Origin: JACIYW01 sp014359745
Lineage (GTDB): Bacteria; Pseudomonadota; Alphaproteobacteria; Rhodobacterales; Rhodobacteraceae
NCBI GenBank assembly: GCA_050433985.1
Contig: JBNPWE010000026.1
Coordinates: 1 to 27,416 of the forward strand
Length of the DNA stretch: 27,416 nt
Direction: 5' to 3'
Position 1 is the first letter of the stretch. Every line of letters starts with the position of its first letter. The notes under the pieces are model-generated. The model made no database searches and was not told where the DNA came from. It saw only the letters and a program-made list of their open reading frames with translations. Positions 6,530 through 14,142 of the stretch are shown in pieces. A program made the translations under genes and the position numbers.

Positions 6530-7845
6530 TGGCTGGCCTCTGCGATGAGATGAAAGAAGGTTCCGCTGACCTGACCGCCGCCTGCGCCTGCGCGCCGTGA
6601 CCCGGTTTGCGCAACGGCAAGCCCATTGGCGTCGCGCACTTCGGCGAGGGGCGGATCGGGCTGGGACAGGATACTTGCGTAATGAAATTCGTGCCCACGC
6701 AAACGCGCCCCCACCCCATATCCGGGCACGGGCGCGCAAAGCTGTGCCAGGCGATACCCAAGATTCATCTTGCGCTTGGCAAAGCTCGTTTCAAGGCCCA
6801 GCAGCCCCAGCATCTCGTGGCGCTGCCCCTGTGCATCGACCAGCCCCGCCCCGAGCACCATGTAGCCACCGCATTCGCCGTGAACGGGTCGGGTCTGCGC
6901 GAAACGCTGCATGCCCGAACGCAGGGATGTATTGGCTGCCAGACGTCCGGCGTGCAGCTCAGGGTAGCCCCCCGGCAGCCAGCAGCAATCCGCGCTGTTA
7001 TCGGGGGCCTCATCGCCCAGCGGCGAAAAAGGCAGGATCGTCGCCCCCGCGTTGCGCCAGCCCTCGATCAGATGCGGATAGACAAAGGAAAAGGCGGCAT
7101 CGCGCGCCAGGGCGATGCGCGCTCCGGGCGGGCGCGTGGGGGGGTGAGGGACCGACCGGACCTGCGTCGCGCGCGCCGTCGCGACAATCGCATCAAGGTT
7201 GCAATAGCTGTCCACCAACTGCCCCGCCGCGGCCAAAAGCGCCTCCAGATCCGTCGACTCCTCGGCCTGGACCAGCCCGAGATGGCGGGAGGGGAGCGCA
7301 ATCCCCGCTTGGCGCGGCAAGGCCCCCAGAACCGGAATGCCCGCTTGCGCGAACCCCGCGCGCACCAGCGCATCATGGCGCGCCGAGGCCACCTTGTTGA
7401 GCACGACCCCCCCGATCTGCACATCTTCGCGAAACCGTGCCAGCCCCTGCGCCACGGCGGCGGCACTCTGGGCCTGCCCGGTCACGTCGATCACGAGGAT
7501 CACGGGCCAGCCCATCAACGCCGCGATATCCCCGCTGGCACCCGTCCCGGTTTCTCCCGGCAGCGGCACGCCGTCAAAAAGCCCCATAGAGCCTTCCGCC
7601 AGCGCGATATCCGCGCCCCGATCGGCCAGACCGAGGATCTGCGTAGGCGTCATCGCCCAGCCATCCAGATTGTACGATGCCCGCCCCGACGCCACGGTGT
7701 GAAAGGCCGGATCGATGTAATCGGGTCCGCATTTGAAAGGCTGCACCTCCAGCGCGCGCGCGCGCAAGGCCGCCATCAGCCCCAGCGTGAATGTGGTTTT
7801 CCCGACGCCCGAGGCCGCGCCCGAAATCACCAGACCCGGCGTCAA
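6526..7845 (-). CDS. cobB: Hydrogenobyrinic acid a,c-diamide synthase (glutamine-hydrolysing), CobB
   Basis: CobB uses glutamine and ATP to amidate side chains a and c of hydrogenobyrinate before cobalt insertion in the aerobic route. The 439-residue protein starts with a dethiobiotin-synthetase-like ATP domain, with the P-loop GAASGVGKTT at residues 9-18 and FKCGPDYIDP at 37-46. It ends with a class I glutamine amidotransferase domain: PGGYPELHA near 301-309, the nucleophile Cys325 in VHGECGGYM, RGHEFHY at 383-389, and a probable catalytic histidine at 432 in SGTFFHL. Size and order match the family. It overlaps cobM at its start and cobA at its end by four bases each (ATGA), suggesting translational coupling. 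Anaerobic-type CbiA is the alternative name, but the surrounding cobG, cobF and cobN support the aerobic role. Confidence 0.95.
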   Translation of the reverse strand: MTPGLVISGAASGVGKTTFTLGLMAALRARALEVQPFKCGPDYIDPAFHTVASGRASYNLDGWAMTPTQILGLADRGADIALAEGSMGLFDGVPLPGETGTGASGDIAALMGWPVILVIDVTGQAQSAAAVAQGLARFREDVQIGGVVLNKVASARHDALVRAGFAQAGIPVLGALPRQAGIALPSRHLGLVQAEESTDLEALLAAAGQLVDSYCNLDAIVATARATQVRSVPHPPTRPPGARIALARDAAFSFVYPHLIEGWRNAGATILPFSPLGDEAPDNSADCCWLPGGYPELHAGRLAANTSLRSGMQRFAQTRPVHGECGGYMVLGAGLVDAQGQRHEMLGLLGLETSFAKRKMNLGYRLAQLCAPVPGYGVGARLRGHEFHYASILSQPDPPLAEVRDANGLAVAQTGSRRAGAGGGQVSGTFFHLIAEASQ

Positions 7846-8627
7846 GCGCCGGTCTCCGGAAAGCGCGGATGCGCCCCCACGGGGCGGTAGCGGCGATCGT
7901 AATCGCCCGAGTAAAGGCGGCTTTCGTCGAACTCTTCCGCCCCGATGGAGCGCCCGACAAGGATAAGCGCCGTGCGTTCCATCTCGGTGCCCGGCGCCGT
8001 TTCCAGCGTGCCCAGGGTGGCGCGCACCACCCGCTCATCGGGCCAGCTCGCGCGCCAGACCACGGCCACGGGGCAATCCGCGCCGTAATGCGGGCTCAGT
8101 TCGGCGATTACCTTTTCCAGCACATGCACCGACAGGTGAATCGCCAGCACCGCCCCCGTGCGCGCGAAGTTTTCCAGGCTCTCGGTCTCGGGCATCGCGC
8201 TGGCGCGTCCCGAGACCCGCGTCAGCACCACCGATTGCACCACGCCGGGCAAGGTCAGCTCTGCCCCGAGCGTCGCGGCCGCCGCGGCAAAACTGGGCAC
8301 GCCGGGCGTCACGTCATAGGGGATGTCCAGCGCGCGCAGGCGCCGCAGCTGCTCGCCCATCGCAGACCAGACCGACAAATCCCCCGAATGCAGCCGCGCC
8401 ACGTCCTTGCCCGCCTTATGTGCCGCCGCGATCAGATCGGTGATCTCGTCAAGGTTCAGCATGGCGGTGTTGACGATGCGCGCCCCTTGCGGGCAATGCG
8501 CCAGCAGCGCCTTGGGCACCAGCGAGCCCGCGTAAAGGCAGACCGGGCTGGCCGCGATCAGATCGCGCCCACGCAGCGTGATCAGATCGCCCGCCCCCGG
8601 TCCGGCCCCGATGAAATGCACCGTCAT
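7842..8627 (-). CDS. cobM: Precorrin-4 C11-methyltransferase, CobM
   Basis: CobM methylates precorrin-4 at C11 with SAM to give precorrin-5. The 261-residue protein begins MTVHFIGAGPGAGDLITLRG, the usual first SAM-binding segment. It continues with LYAGSLVP (31-38), VARLHSGDLSVWSAMGEQ (76-93) and the PGVPSFAAAAATLGAELTLP segment, all diagnostic for CobM/CbiF. The start at 8627 follows AAGGAGAG and overlaps the cobE stop as ATGA. A longer open frame to 8687 only extends into cobE. Its own stop overlaps the cobB start in the same manner. Confidence 0.95.
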   Translation of the reverse strand: MTVHFIGAGPGAGDLITLRGRDLIAASPVCLYAGSLVPKALLAHCPQGARIVNTAMLNLDEITDLIAAAHKAGKDVARLHSGDLSVWSAMGEQLRRLRALDIPYDVTPGVPSFAAAAATLGAELTLPGVVQSVVLTRVSGRASAMPETESLENFARTGAVLAIHLSVHVLEKVIAELSPHYGADCPVAVVWRASWPDERVVRATLGTLETAPGTEMERTALILVGRSIGAEEFDESRLYSGDYDRRYRPVGAHPRFPETGA

Positions 8628-8968
8628 GTTGTCTCTCCTTGTGCAACGGCAAGGCTGACGCCGCCGATAATCCTGCGTGTCTGGCACAGCCGCGCGCCCG
8701 GCCCCGCGGCCCGTAGCGCGGCTGCCTCGGCCACCGAGCCGGTGTCATAAGCGGCCAGCGCCGCCTGCGATTGCGTCGGGGTTGCGACACCCGCCACATC
8801 GACGCCGATCACCAGCGCATCGGGCAGCAAGGCGGTCAGCACCCGCGCCTTGGCCGTCGCAGTGGCGATGCAATCGAACGGCCCGGCCAGAGCCAGCGCG
8901 CCGGTCAGCGCCTCGGGCGTCACCGCGCTACGAAATCCAAGTCCCACGACTCTGATCGGGTGTTTCAT
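8624..8968 (-). CDS. cobE: CobE / CbiG C-terminal domain protein
   Basis: This 114-residue protein matches the CobE family, equivalent to the C-terminal domain of CbiG. It starts MKHPIRVVGLGFRSAVTPEAL and contains FDCIATATAKA and VAEAAALRAAG, typical of the fold. CobE is needed for cobalamin synthesis in Pseudomonas denitrificans, but its exact reaction is unsettled; CbiG itself opens the ring-A lactone in the anaerobic route. I chose the ATG at 8968 rather than the upstream ATG at 8983 because it overlaps the cobL stop as ATGA, the junction used by its neighbours. Its stop overlaps cobM. Confidence 0.85.
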   Translation of the reverse strand: MKHPIRVVGLGFRSAVTPEALTGALALAGPFDCIATATAKARVLTALLPDALVIGVDVAGVATPTQSQAALAAYDTGSVAEAAALRAAGPGARLCQTRRIIGGVSLAVAQGETT

Positions 8969-10158
8969 CGCGTCACCGCCCATTGCACAAGCGGGCGCGC
9001 ACTGACCCAGCCGCGCATCCGTCCCAGCGGTGCGGCTTGCGCGATTTCAAGCCGGGTCAGTGTGCCGCCATGGCGGGCCTGCAAATCCAGCAGTAGGGAT
9101 TCGGTTTCAAGCGTCACGGCATTGCCGACAAGCCGCGCCCCTGGCGCAAGATGGCCCCAAAGCGCGTCAAACAGCGCCGCCGATCCCCCACCACCCACAA
9201 AGATCGCATCGGGCGCGGGCAGGTCGGCACTCAGCACCTCAGCGGCGTGCCCCTGAACCAGCGTGATCTGGCGCGACAGGGCGAAAGTCTTGATATTGGC
9301 ACGGATATTGGCGCAGCGATCGGCGCGGGGCTCTATGGTGATCGCGCGCCCGCCCGCCAGCGCCCACTCGATCGAGACCGACCCAGAGCCGCCCCCGATA
9401 TCCCACAGCATCTCGCCCCGGCGCGGGGCCAGCGCGGCAAGGGTCAGCGCGCGTTGCGGCGATTTGGTGATCTGCCCGTCATGGGCAAAAAGATGCTCGG
9501 GGCGGCCGGGAACGCACGGCAGCCCGGCCCCGCGCGGCAGTGCGTCCCCCACCAGCGCCACGGCGACAGGGGCTGCGATATCATCCAGCGCGAAACGATC
9601 CGCGCGGGTCTGGCGATGGCGCTCATGCTGGCCGCCGATCCGTTCGAGCACATGCATCTGCACCGCGCCAAAGCCCTGCGCGCTGAGCCATTCGGCGAGT
9701 TGCGCGGGCACGGTTTCGTCGCGCAGCGTGGCGACAATGCGCGCGCCCCGATGCAGATGCGCGCCAAGTGCGGCAAACCCCGCCGCATGCAGCGCCAGCG
9801 CGTTTGTTTCTTCGATTCGCCAGCCAAGGCGCGCACAGGCCAGCGAGACCACGCCCGCCGCCGGATGCGCGCGCCATTCGCCGGGCGCAAGCCGCTGCGC
9901 CAGCAGGCTACCCACGCCGAACCAGAACGGATCGCCCGAGGCGAGCACCACCACCGCCTGCCCGCGCAGCGCCAGCACCGGGGTCAGATCGAACGGCACG
10001 GGCCAGGGTCGGCCACGCGCGCCGGCCCCTGCCAGGGCAAGATGACGCGGCCCGCCAAAGATTGCCTGCGCGCGCCCAATCGCATCGCGGCTTGCATCTG
10101 ACAGCCCGCACAGGCCATCTTCGCCAAGACCGATCACGCAAAGCCAGGGATCAGACAT
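8965..10158 (-). CDS. cobL: Precorrin-6Y C5,15-methyltransferase (decarboxylating), CobL
   Basis: CobL methylates C5 and C15 of precorrin-6B (dihydro-precorrin-6) and removes the ring-C acetate carboxyl, giving precorrin-8X. The 397-residue protein is a fusion. The N-terminal half is CbiE-like (VIGLGEDG at 8-15, VLASGDPFWFG at 71-81). The C-terminal half is CbiT-like, with the class I methyltransferase loop LWDIGGGSGSVSIEWA at 251-266 and IFVGGGG farther on. The start is MSDPWLCVIGLG at 10158, with AAGAGG 6 bases upstream, rather than the longer frame to 10239. Its ATG and that of the divergent cobK share the palindrome CATG (10156-10159). It would be the direct downstream neighbour of cobJ were cobK not inserted in antisense. 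It overlaps cobE at the end. Confidence 0.95.
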   Translation of the reverse strand: MSDPWLCVIGLGEDGLCGLSDASRDAIGRAQAIFGGPRHLALAGAGARGRPWPVPFDLTPVLALRGQAVVVLASGDPFWFGVGSLLAQRLAPGEWRAHPAAGVVSLACARLGWRIEETNALALHAAGFAALGAHLHRGARIVATLRDETVPAQLAEWLSAQGFGAVQMHVLERIGGQHERHRQTRADRFALDDIAAPVAVALVGDALPRGAGLPCVPGRPEHLFAHDGQITKSPQRALTLAALAPRRGEMLWDIGGGSGSVSIEWALAGGRAITIEPRADRCANIRANIKTFALSRQITLVQGHAAEVLSADLPAPDAIFVGGGGSAALFDALWGHLAPGARLVGNAVTLETESLLLDLQARHGGTLTRLEIAQAAPLGRMRGWVSARPLVQWAVTR

Positions 10159-10927
10159 GACGCGCCTCTTGCTGCTTGGCGGCACCAGCGACTCCAGCCA
10201 ACTGGCCCGACGCCTTGCCGAGGATGCGATCCCGGCCATGTTTTCCTATGCCGGGCGCACGCAAAGCCCGATGGCGCAACCGCTGCCCACGCGCATCGGC
10301 GGGTTCGGTGGCAGCGCAGGTCTGGCCGCCTATATCCGCGCCGAGCAGATCAGCCATGTGATCGACGCGACCCACCCTTTCGCCGCCCGGATCAGCCATA
10401 ACGCGATTGCGGCCTGCGCACAGACCGGCGTGCCGCTTCTGAGGTTCGAGCGCCCGCCCTGGCAGGCCGATGCCGGTGACCGCTGGCATCATGTCCGCGC
10501 GATGCAAGACGCGCCCGATGCCCTGCCCGAGACCCCGGCGCGGGTGTTCCTTGCCATCGGCAGGCAACAGCTCGATCTGTTCGCCGCGCACGCGCAGCAC
10601 CACTACCTCGTGCGACTGGTGGACCCGCCCGACGCGCCGTTGCCTTTGCGCGCCGCGCAGGTGGTGATCGCGCGCGGCCCTTTCACCGAGGCGGGCGACA
10701 GCGCCTTGCTGCGCGCCCATGCGATCACTCATGTCGTGGCGAAGAATTCCGGCGGTAGCGGCGCGCGCGCCAAGCTGCTGGCGGCGCGCGCGCTGGGGAT
10801 CGAGGTGATCATGATCGACCGCCCCGCCCTGCCGGCGCGCGAGATCCGCGACGATGTCGAAGGCGTCATGGGCTGGTTGCGCGATCATGCGGTCTCTCCT
10901 GCAAGTGTGATCCCGCGCGGCGTATAG
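10157..10927 (+). CDS. cobK: Precorrin-6A reductase, CobK
   Basis: CobK reduces precorrin-6A to precorrin-6B (dihydro-precorrin-6) with NADPH. The 256-residue protein starts MTRLLLLGGTSDSSQLA, a nucleotide-binding turn. It has RIGGFGGSAGLAAYI (46-60), VIDATHPFAARIS (68-80), FLAIGRQQLDLF and AKNSGGSGARAK, all conserved in CobK/CbiJ. An AGGGA 6 bases upstream supports the start. It is the only plus-strand gene in the 14.8-kb minus-strand block. It starts within the cobL start codon and its last 43 bases (10885-10927) overlap the end of cobJ. Any transcript running from cobJ to cobL would be antisense to the whole gene. Its promoter must lie inside cobL; I see no strong one. Confidence 0.95.
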   Translation: MTRLLLLGGTSDSSQLARRLAEDAIPAMFSYAGRTQSPMAQPLPTRIGGFGGSAGLAAYIRAEQISHVIDATHPFAARISHNAIAACAQTGVPLLRFERPPWQADAGDRWHHVRAMQDAPDALPETPARVFLAIGRQQLDLFAAHAQHHYLVRLVDPPDAPLPLRAAQVVIARGPFTEAGDSALLRAHAITHVVAKNSGGSGARAKLLAARALGIEVIMIDRPALPAREIRDDVEGVMGWLRDHAVSPASVIPRGV

Positions 10928-11637
10928 ACCCAGTTCCCGACGCGGCGCGTGGCGCTGTTGCCGACAAGGACAACCGTGCGCATATCCGCCATTTCGGGGC
11001 GGGCCTGATCGAGGGTGACGACCTGCACCGCCTCTTGCGGCGTCGAGACGGCGCGCGCGAACACGATCAGCCGATCCGGCCCGCATTCCTTGCGCAGCAG
11101 GTCCAGCACGCGGGCGAAATGATGCGGGCGCGCCTTTGAGCGCGGGTTGTAAAAGGCCATCGCGAAGTCGCCGCGCGCGGCATGGCGCAGGCGATGCTCG
11201 ACCAGCTTGAAAGGCTTGAGATTGTCGCTGAGATTGATCGCGCAGAAATCATGGCCCAGCGGTGCCCCCACGCGCGCCGCGGCTGCCAGCATCGCGGTGA
11301 TGCCGGGCAGAATGCGAATGTCGGTCTGCGCGAAATCGGGGCTGGCCTCGAGTTGTTCGAACAGCGCCGAAGCCATCGCAAACACCCCCGGATCGCCCGA
11401 GGACACGATCACCACGCGTAGGCCCTGCGCGGCCATTTCCAGCGCGTGGCGGGCACGATCCATCTCGACCCGATTGTCCGAACTGTGCAGGCGCAGCCCC
11501 GCGCGCGGCGCGATGCGCGCGACATAGGGGATATAGCCCACGATATCGGTGGCCCGATCCAGCGCCACGCGCACCTCGGGCGTCACCAGAGCCTCGGCCC
11601 CCGGACCAAGTCCGGCAACAACCACCCAGCCGCTCAT
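10885..11637 (-). CDS. cobJ: Precorrin-3B C17-methyltransferase, CobJ
   Basis: CobJ methylates C17 of precorrin-3B and drives ring contraction to precorrin-4. The 250-residue protein has WVVVAGLGPGAEALVTPE at the N-terminus, VGYIPYV at 33-39, VVIVSSGDPGVFAMAS (75-90) as the SAM loop, ILPGITAMLAAAA, and the family-specific segment FCAINLSDNLKP. The start overlaps the cobI stop as ATGA (11634-11637). The 3' end overlaps the convergent cobK by 43 bp, so the two mRNAs would be complementary there. Confidence 0.96.
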   Translation of the reverse strand: MSGWVVVAGLGPGAEALVTPEVRVALDRATDIVGYIPYVARIAPRAGLRLHSSDNRVEMDRARHALEMAAQGLRVVIVSSGDPGVFAMASALFEQLEASPDFAQTDIRILPGITAMLAAAARVGAPLGHDFCAINLSDNLKPFKLVEHRLRHAARGDFAMAFYNPRSKARPHHFARVLDLLRKECGPDRLIVFARAVSTPQEAVQVVTLDQARPEMADMRTVVLVGNSATRRVGNWVYTPRGITLAGETA

Positions 11638-12374
11638 TGCGCGGCCTCCGCCAGTTCGGGGCGGCGACCATGACCATGCACCAGAACGACCGCGAAATAG
11701 GGGCAGTCGTGATCCTTGGTCTCGGCGAGGCGCGCAATACGTTGACCGGCCATCGTGCCGCGTTCGACCAACCAGGCCTGCGACAGGCGCCCGGCGTGGG
11801 CCAGCGCGCGCTTGATCTTGGGCAGGTTGCGCCCGGTCTTCATCACCACCAGCGCATCCGCGCCTTGCATATGCGCCGCCATCTGGTCCTCTGCCATCGA
11901 GCCCATAAGCACGGTCATCACGTCATCGCCCCATGTCATCGGCTCGCCCGTCGCGGTCCAGCAACCGGTCATGCCGGTGATGCCGGGGATCACCTCGATC
12001 TCCAGCCGGTTGCGCAGGCGGATGTAGAGATGCATGAACGAGCCGTAGAAAAAGGGATCGCCTTCGCAGAGCACAACCACATCGCGGGTTTGCGCCAGCG
12101 CGATCAGCCGCGCCGCCCAATCATCGTAGAACACCGCGAGCAGGCGGATATAGTCGGGGCTGTCAAACGGGATCTCGGTGGTGACGGGATATTCCATCGC
12201 ATGTTCGCAGACATCGCTTGCCAGCATCCCCTCGACGATCCGGCGGGCCTGCCCAAAGCGGCCCTTTTTGCGGAAATAGGCGATATCGCTGGCCCCGCGC
12301 ACCGCCCGCTCGGCGCGGCGCGACATCAGGTCGGGATCGCCCGGTCCAAGTCCTGCGCAGATGATACGTCCCAT
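11634..12374 (-). CDS. cobI: Precorrin-2 C20-methyltransferase, CobI
   Basis: CobI methylates precorrin-2 at C20 to give precorrin-3A. The 246-residue protein begins MGRIICAGLGPGDPDLMSRR. It has VVVLCEGDPFFYGSFMHLY (99-117) as the SAM loop, EVIPGITGMTGCW, and VVMKTGRNLPKIKRAL, all typical of CobI/CbiL. The ATG at 12374 is preceded by AAGGAG at 8 bases; that ribosome-binding site overlaps the cobH stop, which lies only 5 bases away. The longer open frame to 12644 is in cobH and is not used. The stop overlaps the cobJ start. Confidence 0.95.
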   Translation of the reverse strand: MGRIICAGLGPGDPDLMSRRAERAVRGASDIAYFRKKGRFGQARRIVEGMLASDVCEHAMEYPVTTEIPFDSPDYIRLLAVFYDDWAARLIALAQTRDVVVLCEGDPFFYGSFMHLYIRLRNRLEIEVIPGITGMTGCWTATGEPMTWGDDVMTVLMGSMAEDQMAAHMQGADALVVMKTGRNLPKIKRALAHAGRLSQAWLVERGTMAGQRIARLAETKDHDCPYFAVVLVHGHGRRPELAEAAQ

Positions 12375-12379
12375 ATGCG

Positions 12380-13009
12380 TCACTCCTTGCGTGAGGCCAG
12401 CGCGTTGAGCGCCGCCACCGTGATGGCCGAGCCACCGAGTCGCCCCTGAACGATCAGCGCGGGCACCGGAGGGGCGGCGATCAGCGCCGCCTTGGATTCC
12501 GCCGCCCCCACGAAGCCGACCGGACAGCCGATAATGGCCGCCGGGCGCGGGCAGTTGGGGTCTTCCAGCATGTTGAGCAGGTAAAACAGCGCCGTCGGGG
12601 CATTGCCGATCGCCACCACCGCCCCCTGGAGATACGGGCGCCACAATTCCAGCGCCGCCGCCGAGCGGGTATTGCCCATCTCCCTGGCGCGCGCGGGCAC
12701 CGAAGGGTCGTGCAGGGTGCAGATCACCGCGTTATCGTCCGGCAGGCGCGACCGGGTGATCCCCTCGCTGACCATGCGCGCATCGCACAGGATCGGCGCG
12801 CCACCCGCAAGGGCCGCACGCGCCACGCGGGCCATGCCGGGGCTGAACCGGACGTCGCGTTCCAGCCCGACCAGCCCCGCCGCATGGATCATGCGCACGA
12901 CGACCGGCTCTTCCTCGGGGGTGAAGCGCGCCAGATCGGCCTCGGCGCGGATCGTGGCAAAGGATTGCGCGTAGATCCTTGCGCCATCCGTCTCGTAAAC
13001 ATGCGCCAT
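12380..13009 (-). CDS. cobH: Precorrin-8X methylmutase, CobH
   Basis: CobH moves the methyl group from C11 to C12 of precorrin-8X, producing hydrogenobyrinic acid. The 209-residue protein is full length for the family. Catalytic histidine 42 lies in VVRMIHAAGLV. Other conserved stretches are GAPILCDARMVSEGITRSRL, GNTRSAAALE, GNAPTALFYL and GCPVGFVGAAESK. Its ATG at 13009 overlaps the cobG TAA by one base (TAATG), and its stop is 5 bases from cobI. Confidence 0.96.
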   Translation of the reverse strand: MAHVYETDGARIYAQSFATIRAEADLARFTPEEEPVVVRMIHAAGLVGLERDVRFSPGMARVARAALAGGAPILCDARMVSEGITRSRLPDDNAVICTLHDPSVPARAREMGNTRSAAALELWRPYLQGAVVAIGNAPTALFYLLNMLEDPNCPRPAAIIGCPVGFVGAAESKAALIAAPPVPALIVQGRLGGSAITVAALNALASRKE

Positions 13010-14142
13010 TACGAAAACTCCGGTAATTGCAGGATATCCAGGGGCGACAGGGCGCGCCGGGATGGGGGATCGCCCGCGCGCCCGTTCCCGATCAGATCAA
13101 ACCCCTCGGGGGTGGCGACAAGCGTGAGATCTGCGCGCGCGGGCAAGGCACAGCCCTTGGCGCAGCCCGAGACATGCACGATCGTTTCAGGCCCGAGATT
13201 TGGCGCAAGGCGACGCGCCAGCGCGCGCGCATCGGCCCGCCCTTGCAGACAGCCCGGCGCGCCGGTGCAGGCGAAGACGCGCAGCCGTGGATCGCGCGGA
13301 TCGGCGATCAGGCCGGGCAGATCGGGCATTGCGTGCAGCCCCTCGATCAGCAGCATCCGCCAAGGCGTCAGGCGCAACGGGCCAAGCGCGGCCAGTTCGG
13401 CCAGCGTTTCGCCCTGCAACTGGCCAAATTCAAACCCCACTAGCGCGCCTTGCGCCACTAGCCCCGGCCGCGGGCGTGCAAGACCAGGCGCGGGGGCGTG
13501 GGTCGGTGCCAGGGCGCCTTTGGGGCGCGCGCCCTGCGCGATCAACTGCGCCATCCGGCCCCGCCCCTCGCGGATGCCACCAGCGGCCACGAACCAGCGC
13601 GCCAGATCGCACATCGCCAGCGGCGCTTGCGCCAAGGTGACCGGCGCGCCCTGCGAAATCCCCGTGGCGCGCAGGATCAGCCCGCCCTCAACGCTCCGCT
13701 CCAGCCGGATATCGGCCGAACTATCGTGCATCACCGGGGCCGGGCCGCAATCGAGCATGAAGCCAAACTTGTGCGGCAGGCCGGGGGCCGCGACAAGCGC
13801 GCGGCGCAGCGCCTCGGCCAGCGCATAGGTTGCCGCATCCGCGAACGGCGTGACGATGATATTGCGCGGCGCGACGACACTATCGGGTTCGATCAGGCCA
13901 AGGGGGGCAAGCGCCCCGATCAACGCCGCGTGGGTCTGTGCACGCACCCCGCGCAGCTGCATGTTCGCGCGTGCGGGCAAATCGATCAGCCCGTTGCCAT
14001 GACGCAATGCCGCCGCCGCGATGGCGCGCGCCTGATCGGGGGTCAGGCGATTGGCCTGCGGGCGCAACCGCACCACAAGGCCATCGCCCGAGTCCATCGG
14101 ATGGCGAGCACTGGGGCAGCGGCCATGGATGCGGATACTCAT
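13009..14142 (-). CDS. cobG: Precorrin-3B synthase, CobG
   Basis: CobG is the oxygen-dependent monooxygenase that converts precorrin-3A to the hydroxylactone precorrin-3B. It is the marker of the aerobic pathway. The 377-residue protein is related to sulfite/nitrite reductases. Two ferredoxin-like half domains are followed by four cysteines for a 4Fe-4S cluster: Cys292 and Cys298 in ACTGAPGCLQG, Cys327 and Cys331 in VSGCAKGCALP. RANMQLRGV at 58-66 is the other family motif. It is shorter than I recall for Pseudomonas denitrificans CobG. The start at 14142 overlaps the cobN stop as ATGA; the frame reaching 14190 lies inside cobN. Confidence 0.93.
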   Translation of the reverse strand: MSIRIHGRCPSARHPMDSGDGLVVRLRPQANRLTPDQARAIAAAALRHGNGLIDLPARANMQLRGVRAQTHAALIGALAPLGLIEPDSVVAPRNIIVTPFADAATYALAEALRRALVAAPGLPHKFGFMLDCGPAPVMHDSSADIRLERSVEGGLILRATGISQGAPVTLAQAPLAMCDLARWFVAAGGIREGRGRMAQLIAQGARPKGALAPTHAPAPGLARPRPGLVAQGALVGFEFGQLQGETLAELAALGPLRLTPWRMLLIEGLHAMPDLPGLIADPRDPRLRVFACTGAPGCLQGRADARALARRLAPNLGPETIVHVSGCAKGCALPARADLTLVATPEGFDLIGNGRAGDPPSRRALSPLDILQLPEFS

